This document shows positions 1 to 7,271 of a stretch of DNA of 64,000 nucleotides, in pieces (the first letter of the stretch is position 1; each line of letters starts with the position of its first letter). Under the pieces are notes generated by a model. The model was not told the origin of the DNA and did not search any database. It was given only the letters and a program-made list of their open reading frames with translations. The stretch comes from Actinomycetes bacterium (GTDB taxonomy: Bacteria; Actinomycetota; Acidimicrobiia; Acidimicrobiales; Palsa-688). A program made the translations under genes and the position numbers. The stretch covers positions 25,971 to 89,970 of the forward strand of contig JAJYMM010000166.1 of NCBI GenBank assembly GCA_021787035.1, in the 5' to 3' direction.

Positions 1-693
1 CTCGGCGATGTTATCGGGCGTCACCGAACCCCCGTACTGCACCCTGGTCCCGGTCGCGACACCGGCGCCGTAGTGCTCGGCGAGCCAGGTACGGACGGCT
101 TTGCACACCGCCTCCGCATCAGCAGGGCTGGCGGTGCGCCCGGTCCCGATCGCCCAGATGGGCTCGTAGGCGATCACGAGGCTCGCCATGGCCTCGGGCG
201 AGACACCCTGAAGGTCGGCCTCAAGCTGGCCGAGGACCTTGGTCTCGGTGACGCCGGCCTCCCTCTCGTCGAGGGTCTCGCCCACACACAAGATGGGGCG
301 CATCTTGTGGCGGAGGACGGCCAAGAGCTTCTTGTTGACGACTTCGTCGCTCTCGCCGAAATGCTGCCGGCGCTCGGAGTGGCCGACGATCACGTAAGAC
401 ACGTTTAGCTTGGCGAGCATCACCGGGCTCACTTCGCCGGTGAAGGCCCCCGAGTCCTCGTAGAACACGTCCTGAGCGCCGAGGGCGATGGGAACGTCGT
501 CGGCGTCGAGGAGCGTCTGGACGGACCGCAGCGCCGTGAATGCTGGGTGCACCGACACCTCGGCGCGCTCGTAGTCGGCCGGCAAGAGCGAGTAGGCAAG
601 CTTCTGCACAACCGCGATCGCGTCGAGGTGGGTGTGGTGCATCTTCCAGTTGCCGCTGATCAGCGGCTTGCGTTCCCCTGGCCTTGCGGGCAT
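1..693 (-). CDS. tpiA: triosephosphate isomerase (3' end cut by window edge)
   Basis: Interconverts dihydroxyacetone phosphate and glyceraldehyde 3-phosphate in the cytosol. Translating the minus strand from the ATG at 693 gives 231 codons still open at base 1, against a usual length near 250, so only the last loop and helix are missing. The TIM-barrel signatures are present: Lys17 in NWKM, His105 in VGHSERR and Glu177 in AYEPIWAIGTG, which are the three catalytic positions, plus the phosphate-binding YGGSV near the cut end. A GGGGGCGACG ribosome binding site lies just before the start, 9 bases after the pgk stop, so gap, pgk and tpiA form one glycolytic operon. Confidence 0.97.
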   Translation of the reverse strand, partial: MPARPGERKPLISGNWKMHHTHLDAIAVVQKLAYSLLPADYERAEVSVHPAFTALRSVQTLLDADDVPIALGAQDVFYEDSGAFTGEVSPVMLAKLNVSYVIVGHSERRQHFGESDEVVNKKLLAVLRHKMRPILCVGETLDEREAGVTETKVLGQLEADLQGVSPEAMASLVIAYEPIWAIGTGRTASPADAEAVCKAVRTWLAEHYGAGVATGTRVQYGGSVTPDNIAE

Positions 694-702
694 CGTCGCC
701 CC

Positions 703-1875
703 CTAAGCCTTCTGCCGCGCGGCGGCTTCCCGCAGGGCAGCGAGGCCCGGGAGGTCGCCCTTCTCGATGAGCTCGAGCGAGGCCCCCCCGCCCGTCGACA
801 GGTGGTCAACCTTGCCGTCGAGGCCGAACTTCTTGAGAGCGCTCGCGCTGTCCCCGCCACCTACCACGCTAAAAGCGTTGGTCGAAGCGACGGCCTCGGC
901 GACCGTGCTTGTGCCAGCTGCGAATCGGGGGTCCTCGAACACACCCATCGGGCCGTTCCAAAAGACCGTCGCTGCATCGGCGATCTCGTCGGCAAAAGCC
1001 GCTGCCGTCCCCGGGCCGATGTCGAGGCCGAGCCACCCATCGGGCACGTCCTGGCCGACCTCGCGCAGCTCTCCAGAGGGCTCCTTGCCAGCCCCGAACG
1101 CACCGTCGGGAGAAAGCGCCACAATGTCGGTGGGAAGGACGATCCGCTTGCCATTGGCGTGGGCCGACACGAGCAACCGCTTGCAGTTTTCGACAAACTC
1201 GTGTTCGAGGAGCGAACCACCGGTGGCATGGCCCTCGGAGGCGAGGAAAGTGAAACACATGCCCCCGCCCACGAGGACCGTGTCGACCTTTTCGAGAAGG
1301 GCGTCGATAACGCCCAACTTGTCCGAAACCTTGGCACCGCCCAGTACCGCGACAAACGGGCGCGCAGGCTCTTGGAGGAGACCATCGAGGACCTCCACCT
1401 CCCGGGCCAGCACCCTGCCCGCCGCAGAGGGCAAGAACTGCGGTGGACCGACGATCGAGGCGTGCGCCCGGTGGGCGGCGCCAAACGCGTCATCCACGTA
1501 GAGGTCCTGATTTTCCACCAGGGACTTGGCGAAGTCGGGGTCGTTGCCCTCTTCTCCAGCGTTGTAGCGGAGGTTCTCCAAGAGCTCGACCCGGCTCGTG
1601 TCAGCACCCTTCGCCCGCAACAGCTCCATCAGGTGCTCGCGCACGGGGGCGATCGAGTACTTGGGATCTGGCTTACCCTTGGGCCGGCCGAGGTGGCTGC
1701 AGACCGTGAGCTTGGAAGCCCCGTGGTCGAGCAGCCATGTGAGCGTCTCGATCGGCAGGCGGATCCGCAGGTCGTCTGTTATGACGCCGTTGGAAATGGG
1801 CACGTTGAAATCGCAGCGTACGAGCACCCGCTTGCCGGCGACCGGCGGCAGGTCCTCCAGGATGGGAAGATCCAT
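703..1875 (-). CDS. pgk: phosphoglycerate kinase
   Basis: Transfers phosphate from 1,3-bisphosphoglycerate to ADP, the first ATP-yielding step of glycolysis. The 390-residue length is normal. The N-terminal RCDFNVP substrate loop (residues 20-26), the GPMGVFE stretch of the C-terminal domain and the STGGGASLE nucleotide-binding motif close to the end are all intact. The ATG is 6 bases after the gap stop, which indicates translation from a shared gap-pgk-tpiA message. Nothing in the reading frame looks damaged. Confidence 0.98.
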   Translation of the reverse strand: MDLPILEDLPPVAGKRVLVRCDFNVPISNGVITDDLRIRLPIETLTWLLDHGASKLTVCSHLGRPKGKPDPKYSIAPVREHLMELLRAKGADTSRVELLENLRYNAGEEGNDPDFAKSLVENQDLYVDDAFGAAHRAHASIVGPPQFLPSAAGRVLAREVEVLDGLLQEPARPFVAVLGGAKVSDKLGVIDALLEKVDTVLVGGGMCFTFLASEGHATGGSLLEHEFVENCKRLLVSAHANGKRIVLPTDIVALSPDGAFGAGKEPSGELREVGQDVPDGWLGLDIGPGTAAAFADEIADAATVFWNGPMGVFEDPRFAAGTSTVAEAVASTNAFSVVGGGDSASALKKFGLDGKVDHLSTGGGASLELIEKGDLPGLAALREAAARQKA

Positions 1876-1881
1876 CGCCCG

Positions 1882-2886
1882 CTACTTGCGGCCCATCATG
1901 AGGGCAAGGTCAACGAGGCGGTTCGAGAAGCCCCACTCGTTGTCGTACCAGCCGAAGACCTTGATGAGCGAACCCGAGGCCATCGTGAGCTTCGAGTCGA
2001 AGGTGCAAGAGGCCGGCGAACCCACTATGTCCGAGGAGACGATCGGCTCGTCGGTGTAAACGAGCACCTTGGACAGAGGGCCGGCCGTAGCAGCCTTCTT
2101 GAAGGCCTCGTTGATCTCTTCGACCGTGACTTCCCGCCCGAGGATCCCCGTGAAGTCGGTGATCGAGCCGTCTTGGACCGGGACCCGGAGCGACGAGCCG
2201 TCGAGGCGGCCCTTCATCGATGGAATTACAAGGCTGGTCGCACGGGCCGCTCCCGTGCTCGTCGGGATGATGTTTTGAGCTGCGGCGCGCGCCCTGCGGA
2301 GGTCCTTGTGGACGAGGTCGAGGATGTTTTGGTCGTTGGTGTAACCGTGAACCGTCGTCATGAGGCCCTTTTCGACCCCGAAAGCGTCGTCTAGGACCTT
2401 GATCATCGGGACGAAACAGTTGGTCGTGCAACTGGCGTTGGAGACGATCCGGTGCTTGGCGGGGTCGTAAGTGTTGTCGTTGACACCGACCACAAACGTG
2501 GCGTCGACGTTGGTCCCCGGTGCCGATATGACGACCCGCTTGGCGCCCGCAGCGAGGTGGGCCTTAGCCTTTTCGCCGTCTGTGAACCTACCGGTCGACT
2601 CGATCACGACGTCAACGCCGAGTTGCCCCCATGGCAGGTTGGCAGGATCTTTCTCGGAGAAGCTCTTGAAGGTGTGCGGCCCCACGGCGATCGTGTCCTC
2701 AGAGACCTTCACCTCGTGCTTCAGGACGCCGAACGTCGAGTCGTACTTCAGGAGGTGGGCGTTCGCCTCGGGCGATGCCAAGTCGTTGGCAGCCACGACC
2801 TCGATATCGGCGCCGGCGTCCAGCACGGCACGCAAGAAGTTGCGCCCGATCCGGCCGAACCCGTTGATCCCTACCCTGACAGCCAT
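1882..2886 (-). CDS. gap: glyceraldehyde-3-phosphate dehydrogenase, type I
   Basis: Oxidises glyceraldehyde 3-phosphate to 1,3-bisphosphoglycerate with NAD. The 334-residue protein has the Rossmann start NGFGRIGRN, an Asp at residue 35 suited to NAD rather than NADP, the catalytic Cys153 in SNASCTTNC, and the C-terminal WYDNEWGFSNR motif. An AAGGAG ribosome binding site sits 8 bases before the ATG. It is the first gene of the gap-pgk-tpiA operon. In most Gram-positive genomes whiA lies directly upstream; here that position holds an unrelated secreted protein gene. A 14-base perfect palindrome (2998-3011) lies about 110 bases upstream and could be an operator. Confidence 0.98.
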   Translation of the reverse strand: MAVRVGINGFGRIGRNFLRAVLDAGADIEVVAANDLASPEANAHLLKYDSTFGVLKHEVKVSEDTIAVGPHTFKSFSEKDPANLPWGQLGVDVVIESTGRFTDGEKAKAHLAAGAKRVVISAPGTNVDATFVVGVNDNTYDPAKHRIVSNASCTTNCFVPMIKVLDDAFGVEKGLMTTVHGYTNDQNILDLVHKDLRRARAAAQNIIPTSTGAARATSLVIPSMKGRLDGSSLRVPVQDGSITDFTGILGREVTVEEINEAFKKAATAGPLSKVLVYTDEPIVSSDIVGSPASCTFDSKLTMASGSLIKVFGWYDNEWGFSNRLVDLALMMGRK

Positions 2887-2997
2887 GTGTCTTCTCCTTC
2901 GTCCGCTTTGGTTGTGCTTCGTTGTCGCTTGCCGAGTCTAGGCGACGAGCGCCAACGGCCTTGATGGGGACCACGACCCTGCGCACCGGGACTTTGG

Positions 2998-3011
2998 TCC
3001 TTCTAGAAGGA
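2998..3011. promoter_or_regulatory. 14-bp perfect palindrome upstream of gap
   Basis: TCCTTCTAGAAGGA reads the same on both strands and lies in the 246-base gap between the secreted-protein gene and gap, about 112 bases before the gap start. Position and symmetry suit a dimeric repressor site for the glycolytic operon, but no partner regulator is identified here. No convincing -35/-10 pair was found next to it. Confidence 0.35.
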
Positions 3012-3132
3012 TGCTCCGAGGGACATTCTGCCGAAGATGGTGGCGTCTACTAAGGAGCTTAGGGGAACCTGCCAAGAGCGCGCGGAGCCACCTACCCGAG
3101 AGCGCGCCGGCTAAGCCCGCTCAGGTCCGGTG

Positions 3133-4083
3133 CTAGGGAACGCCCTTCACGTATGCCGCACAGATGCCGTTAGTAGCGGGCGGGTAGAGCTTCTGGTGGG
3201 CCCAGATGTTCGCTTCACGCATCGTAAAGGCAGCGAACTTGCCGGCGGCGCTGACATGGATCACCGTGAGCGCCGGCAAGTCGGTTGCAATCGGGACCGT
3301 GTCAACCTCTGTCGCCGTCTGGGCCGGGTTGCCGAACCAGGGATAGGTAGATGTCACCTGATAGGCCTTGGCTTTGTCGACCAGTTTCATCTTGTCGAAG
3401 TGGCCGATGAGGCTATAGCCAAACTGGATCCCCACTTGGTTGTACCCAGCCACCAACTTCGGGCCGCTGTAGCCACCTGCGCAGGGGTAAACAGGGGTTT
3501 TCTTGCCCGCGGGGCCTGTCCGTGCGGCGGCACCATTAGCCAGGAGGACCTCCCCCTTCGCCGTCAGTAGAAGCCCGAAGTCAGGGAAGATCGTCCCTTT
3601 GCCGGCATATAAGACGCTGTCGGCAACGAAGGTCACCTTCCCGTGCTCCGCACCGACAAACACCACGTCGGTCGCCGGCGAGAAGCCCGCCTTCGTCGAT
3701 TGCATCTCTGCCCAAGAAAGGCGCTTGCCGGCGAACTTGGCCTGCGTAAGTGGCTGCTGGGGCGGATAGATCTCCTCCACTCCCTCGGTTGCCGCCGTGG
3801 CCTTCACGACCTTGCGGTAAAAGGCGATGGCGGCGGCGTTGCCGGTCACCTTCGGCCTCGTGGTCTTTGGCCTCGTGGTCTTTGGCCTCGTGGTCTTTGG
3901 CCTCGTGGTCTTTGGCCTCGTGGTCTTTGGCCTCGTGGTCTTTGGCCTCGTGGTCTTTGGCCTCGTGGTCTTCGGGATCGTGATGCTTGGCGTCGGGGCT
4001 CCGGTTGCACCGGCTGCGGCCGGCAACATGAGCCCTGCTCCTATGGCGACTACCAGGCCTGCCATACCGGCTCTTCGCAGCAC
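3133..4083 (-). CDS. secreted protein with KTTRP repeat linker, unknown function
   Basis: I do not recognise the family. The 316-residue protein starts with a cleavable signal peptide (hydrophobic core GLVVAIGAGLMLPAAAGA), followed by eight perfect KTTRP pentapeptides (about residues 37-76) encoded by a 15-base tandem repeat. A C-terminal domain of about 230 residues is rich in aromatic residues and glycine and holds two cysteines (YPCAGG and NGICAAY), which could form a disulfide outside the cell. The Lys/Thr/Arg/Pro linker is strongly basic and could bind wall polymers; that is inference. It occupies the slot between yvcK and gap where whiA is normally found. Confidence 0.75.
   Translation of the reverse strand: MLRRAGMAGLVVAIGAGLMLPAAAGATGAPTPSITIPKTTRPKTTRPKTTRPKTTRPKTTRPKTTRPKTTRPKTTRPKVTGNAAAIAFYRKVVKATAATEGVEEIYPPQQPLTQAKFAGKRLSWAEMQSTKAGFSPATDVVFVGAEHGKVTFVADSVLYAGKGTIFPDFGLLLTAKGEVLLANGAAARTGPAGKKTPVYPCAGGYSGPKLVAGYNQVGIQFGYSLIGHFDKMKLVDKAKAYQVTSTYPWFGNPAQTATEVDTVPIATDLPALTVIHVSAAGKFAAFTMREANIWAHQKLYPPATNGICAAYVKGVP
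3856..3975 (-). repeat. 15-bp tandem repeat x8 (KTTRP) inside the secreted-protein gene
   Basis: Eight consecutive units of CCTCGTGGTCTTTGG (plus strand; last copy with one C change) encode KTTRP on the minus strand. Near-perfect identity at synonymous sites shows recent expansion by slippage rather than protein-level selection alone. Confidence 0.97.
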
Positions 4084-4265
4084 CTCACTATTCTGCCCCT
4101 TCCTCGGGGAGCTAGCATGCCGGCCGGCCTCCCTCGGGCCTCCCTCGGGCCTCGGCCTACCACCCGTGCGGTCCTCTAGCCTTCCGCCGGCGCCAACGCT
4201 GCCGACATCCCTCAGGGAACCCGCCTCCAGCCTCCCTCGGGAATCTCGCTTAGGAGTTGGCCAGC

Positions 4266-5210
4266 TCAGGCGGTTCGTGCCAACGCCTCGAGCACCTCGG
4301 CAAGGAAGGCTGGGTTGTGAGAGTGCCCATCAGGCCCGGCGAGGGCCCCTATCACGACGCGCGCACCGAGGGCTGAACGGCTGGCGCCGCCGGCACCAGA
4401 CTGCAGGCCGACCCTCCCAGCCGGCACCCCGACCCTGGTCGAGGGGTCACAGACAACGATGTCGACAGGGACGTTGTGGGCTGCCAGGGCCTCCAGGTGG
4501 GCGTCGGCGTCAAAGCCGGCCGTCTCGCCCTCTTGGGGCGCGAGGTTGCAAACATAGACGCGCCCGCCGGCCCGCTCCTCCAGCGCACGGCGGATCGCCG
4601 GCACGGCGCACACCGCGAGGACGCTCGTGAAGAGCGAGCCCGGCCCAAGAACGACCTGGTCCGCCCCGGCGATCGCCGCCAGCACCTCGGCAGGGGCGTC
4701 GGGGCTCGAGGGCGACAGCCACACGCGCCGGACGGGTGCCGGCGAATGGGTCACCTTGGCCTGGCCCGTGACCTCAGCCCTGCCTTGGGGCGTCTCCATC
4801 TCCGCGCAGAGATCGACCGCGCCGAGCGTGGCCGGGAGCACCCTCGCCGTCACCCCGAGAAGCCGCCCGAGCTCGGCCGTGGCCATGGCGAAGTCTCCCG
4901 TGACCTCCGATAGGGCCATCAGCACCAGGTTCCCGAGGGAGTGCCCCACGAGCTCTCCAGCCGTGAAGCGGTAGTCGAGCACCTGAGCCCAAAGCTTCTC
5001 GAGCGGTCCGTCAGCAGCCAACGAAAGGAGGCAACGGCGCACGTCACCAGGCGCCGGCCCGGGCCAAAAGGCTCGAAGCCGCCCGCTCGACCCGCCGTCG
5101 TCGGCGACGGAGACCACAGCCGTGACCTGCCCGGCATACCTCGTGACGGCGTTCAAGGTGACAGCGAGGCCATGGCCGCCGCCAAGCGCTACAACGCTCG
5201 GTGCCCTCAC
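4266..5210 (-). CDS. yvcK: YvcK/CofD-like protein (gluconeogenesis factor family)
   Basis: Members of this UPF0052 family bind UDP-sugars and influence central carbon and cell-wall metabolism in Bacillus and mycobacteria. The 314-residue protein begins with the signature GGGHGL (residues 10-15) followed by VSVADDGGSSGRLR, and carries the later GPGSLFTS motif. It starts at a GTG whose last bases overlap the rapZ stop (GTGA), so the two are translationally coupled. The usual next gene, whiA, is missing; the 182 bases downstream hold only short CCTCCCTCGGG repeats. Confidence 0.93.
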   Translation of the reverse strand: MRAPSVVALGGGHGLAVTLNAVTRYAGQVTAVVSVADDGGSSGRLRAFWPGPAPGDVRRCLLSLAADGPLEKLWAQVLDYRFTAGELVGHSLGNLVLMALSEVTGDFAMATAELGRLLGVTARVLPATLGAVDLCAEMETPQGRAEVTGQAKVTHSPAPVRRVWLSPSSPDAPAEVLAAIAGADQVVLGPGSLFTSVLAVCAVPAIRRALEERAGGRVYVCNLAPQEGETAGFDADAHLEALAAHNVPVDIVVCDPSTRVGVPAGRVGLQSGAGGASRSALGARVVIGALAGPDGHSHNPAFLAEVLEALARTA

Positions 5211-6052
5211 CGCTCCACGTCCCGGTGGATGACGCTAGGGTCGTAGCCCATCCTGCGAAGCGAAGCGGCTATCTCCTCGGCCAGGACGACGCTTCTGTGC
5301 CGGCCCCCGGTGCACCCGACGGCGATCGTCAAGTACGACTTTCCCTCCCTTACATAAGCGGGCAGGAGGAACTCGAACAGCTGCTCGGTCCTGAACAGGA
5401 ACTCCTTGGACTCGGGCTGGGACAGCACGAAGCGCCGGACGGGCTCGTCGAGACCGGTGAGCGGCCGCATCTCCTCGACCCAGTGCGGGTTGGGGATGAA
5501 CCGAACGTCTAGGACGTTGTCCACGTCCAGCGGAACCCCGTGCTTGAAGCCAAAGCTTATGACGAGGACCTGCATCGCGGTCGCGTCGTCCGGGCTGAAC
5601 AGCTCTCCAAGGCGCTCACGGAGCTGGTGAACATTTAGGTCCGACGTGTCTATTACGACGTCTGCGAGCTCCTTGATCTCCTCCAATCGGTGGCGCTCGT
5701 CGGCGATAGCCTCGGCAACGCCCTCCTGGCCGATCGGGTGGCGCCGGCGAGTCCCCTCGAAGCGGCGGACGAGGACCTCGTCGGAGGCATCGAGGAAGAG
5801 GACCTTCACCCGCTCCGTCTTGCGGAGCTGTTCGATAGCTGCCTTCAGCTCGCCTAGCTGGCCAGGGTCGCGACCAATGACGAGCGCGACGCGCTGGGTC
5901 TCGGGCCCAGACGCCGACACGAGATCGGCCACCTTCGTAATGAGGGCCGTCGGCAGGTTGTCCATGACGTACCAACCGAGGTCCTCCAACACAGCCGCTG
6001 CCTGGGAACGGCCAGCCCCGGATAGCCCGGTCACGACGACGAACTCTGCCAC
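5207..6052 (-). CDS. rapZ: RapZ/YvcJ-family nucleotide-binding protein
   Basis: Belongs to the RapZ family, which in Enterobacteria guides RNase E to a small RNA and in actinobacteria is a conserved nucleotide-binding protein of unclear role. The 281 residues are typical. The P-loop is GLSGAGRS (residues 9-16), with Arg where the classical Walker lysine would be. DVRFIPNPHWVEE and the GCTGGRHRS motif of the C-terminal domain are intact. The start is GTG at 6052 with little ribosome binding site. It is followed by yvcK with a 4-base overlap. Confidence 0.95.
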   Translation of the reverse strand: MAEFVVVTGLSGAGRSQAAAVLEDLGWYVMDNLPTALITKVADLVSASGPETQRVALVIGRDPGQLGELKAAIEQLRKTERVKVLFLDASDEVLVRRFEGTRRRHPIGQEGVAEAIADERHRLEEIKELADVVIDTSDLNVHQLRERLGELFSPDDATAMQVLVISFGFKHGVPLDVDNVLDVRFIPNPHWVEEMRPLTGLDEPVRRFVLSQPESKEFLFRTEQLFEFLLPAYVREGKSYLTIAVGCTGGRHRSVVLAEEIAASLRRMGYDPSVIHRDVER

Positions 6053-6203
6053 CTAATCATTGTGCCGCCCCGGGGCCCGCCAGTGCCGCACCGAAAGCAC
6101 CGAACCGAGCCGCCTCCGCCCGGTGGCCGGCTCCGGCGGCAGGGCCCTCGCGGTGACCTCAAGAGAGCCTGGTCGCCACCGGTAAAAACTCTCCTGAGCT
6201 GGG

Positions 6204-7076
6204 CTAGCGAGCTTGCTTCTCGGCTCGAAGCACCAAGAGCCGCGGGAACGCGGCCGCCTGCTCGTACTCCTCCGCCTTGTCCAAGAAGCCAGAAGGCGGC
6301 GCCGGCTCGGCCATCCCCGTCAGGTAAAGGCCGGCCGCGACCAGCGAATTCACGTACACGGACAAAGGACGGTGTATGAACGGCAGCCAGACTCCCTTAT
6401 CGACCTCCTCTACCCCGTGGTGCTCCACTAGGTATGGCCCTATCCGCCAGTACTGCTCGCCCAGGATGTGGTCGTCCACCCAGCCGCTGCCAGGCGCCTG
6501 GAGGAGCGGGTGGTTGAGCATGAGGAGGAACATTCCGCCCGCCCGCAGCACCCTCCCCACTTCTCCAAGTGCTGCCTCAGCCCCTTCTATGTGCTCGAAC
6601 ACCAAGCACGCAAAGGCCGCGTCGAAGCTCTCGTCAGGGAAGGGAAGGGCGCCGGCGGTCGCCTGGAGGTAGACGGCTGTGCCTCGCCGGCCCGGATCTC
6701 CCCCATCGGCTCCAACCTCTCGCCGTCCAAGTGCCTGGCGCCGAGCAGCCTCGGCCAGCTGCGCCCATGTCGGGTCAAGGCCCACGACCTCGCGCACGCC
6801 GGGGACGCCCGCAGCTACGCGCGAGAGTTGACCCTCACCGCAGCCGATGTCGAGCACGTGTCCCAGCCCGTCGAACCTCCGTGCCACCGCGCCCAGCTCT
6901 TCTTCGAGGAGCGGGACAATCTGCTCGCTGTACTCAGGATCCGCCCCTTCGGTGAAGCGTTGTTGCCACCAGCCGGCGTTGACCTCCCAGAGCTGGTCGA
7001 CTTCTACAGGCAAGGGACTTTCGGGGTCGTGGTACACAAGCCCAGTCTGGCTCACAGCTCCGCGGGCGCCTGTCAC
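6204..7076 (-). CDS. class I SAM-dependent methyltransferase
   Basis: A Rossmann-fold methyltransferase of 290 residues. Motif I is HVLDIGCGEG, motif II the acidic VVGLDP and motif III contains FDAAFACLVFEHIEG, a typical UbiE/Methyltransf_11 pattern. The substrate cannot be named from sequence. It starts at GTG 7076 with GAAGG upstream and lies between uvrC and rapZ on the same strand, separated from uvrC by a bidirectional terminator and an opposite-strand mini-gene. It therefore needs its own promoter in 7077-7141, which would overlap the divergent plus-strand promoter. Such an insertion into the uvrC-rapZ pair is not standard. Confidence 0.85.
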   Translation of the reverse strand: MTGARGAVSQTGLVYHDPESPLPVEVDQLWEVNAGWWQQRFTEGADPEYSEQIVPLLEEELGAVARRFDGLGHVLDIGCGEGQLSRVAAGVPGVREVVGLDPTWAQLAEAARRQALGRREVGADGGDPGRRGTAVYLQATAGALPFPDESFDAAFACLVFEHIEGAEAALGEVGRVLRAGGMFLLMLNHPLLQAPGSGWVDDHILGEQYWRIGPYLVEHHGVEEVDKGVWLPFIHRPLSVYVNSLVAAGLYLTGMAEPAPPSGFLDKAEEYEQAAAFPRLLVLRAEKQAR

Positions 7077-7082
7077 ATGGCC

Positions 7083-7123
7083 TTCACAAGACCATCACAA
7101 CTCGGCCAACAACGCGTCACAAA
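7083..7123 (+). promoter_or_regulatory. promoter block A, shared with 9913-9953
   Basis: A 41-base stretch that aligns without gaps to 9913-9953, with about 33 matching positions. Both contain ATCACA and, exactly 18 bases later, CACAAA (here 7118-7123) or CATAAA, compatible with -35 and -10 elements. It lies just before the 28-codon ORF at 7142 and overlaps the probable promoter zone of the divergent methyltransferase. Conservation of spacing while the spacer bases vary supports a shared regulatory function, but the promoter call is inferred. Confidence 0.55.
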
Positions 7124-7141
7124 CCAGGGGAAGGATCTCTA

Positions 7142-7228
7142 ATGAACACGGGCGGACGGATCGCCCGGGTGGCTTTGGAGGCTGCGACGGGGGCTTCCAA
7201 GGCTGCCGGCCCTGGTGAGGGCCGGTGA
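7142..7228 (+). CDS. 28-residue small ORF in its own transcription unit
   Basis: ATG at 7142, preceded by AGGGGAAGGA with good spacing, opens a 28-codon frame: MNTGGRIARVALEAATGA followed by SKAAGPGEGR. The TGA overlaps the left arm of an 18-bp terminator hairpin. Promoter-like block, ribosome binding site, ORF and terminator together fit within about 190 bases between two minus-strand genes. It could encode a small peptide, be the carrier of a small RNA, or be the decayed 5' end of a duplicate of the 10015 gene, whose promoter block and ATGAACA start resemble it. I cannot decide between these from sequence alone. Confidence 0.5.
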   Translation: MNTGGRIARVALEAATGASKAAGPGEGR

Positions 7229-7268
7229 AAAGGACCACGGTCGCCGGCGGGGCGACCGTGGTCCTTTT
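7228..7268. terminator. bidirectional intrinsic terminator between small ORF and uvrC
   Basis: Perfect 18-bp stem (7228-7245 with 7251-7268) around a GGCGG loop. The outer arms are A4 on the left and T4 on the right, so either strand ends in a U-tract. It serves the plus-strand mini-gene and the minus-strand uvrC, which ends at 7272. Confidence 0.93.
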
Positions 7269-7271
7269 GGC

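Noticed and set aside
547..2394. Long plus-strand ORF opposite pgk and gap
   Set aside because: Antisense shadow of two clearly conserved glycolytic genes in high-GC DNA.
2887..3132. tRNA or riboswitch in the gap leader
   Set aside because: No cloverleaf, T-loop sequence or known aptamer consensus could be folded by eye; only the palindrome stands out.
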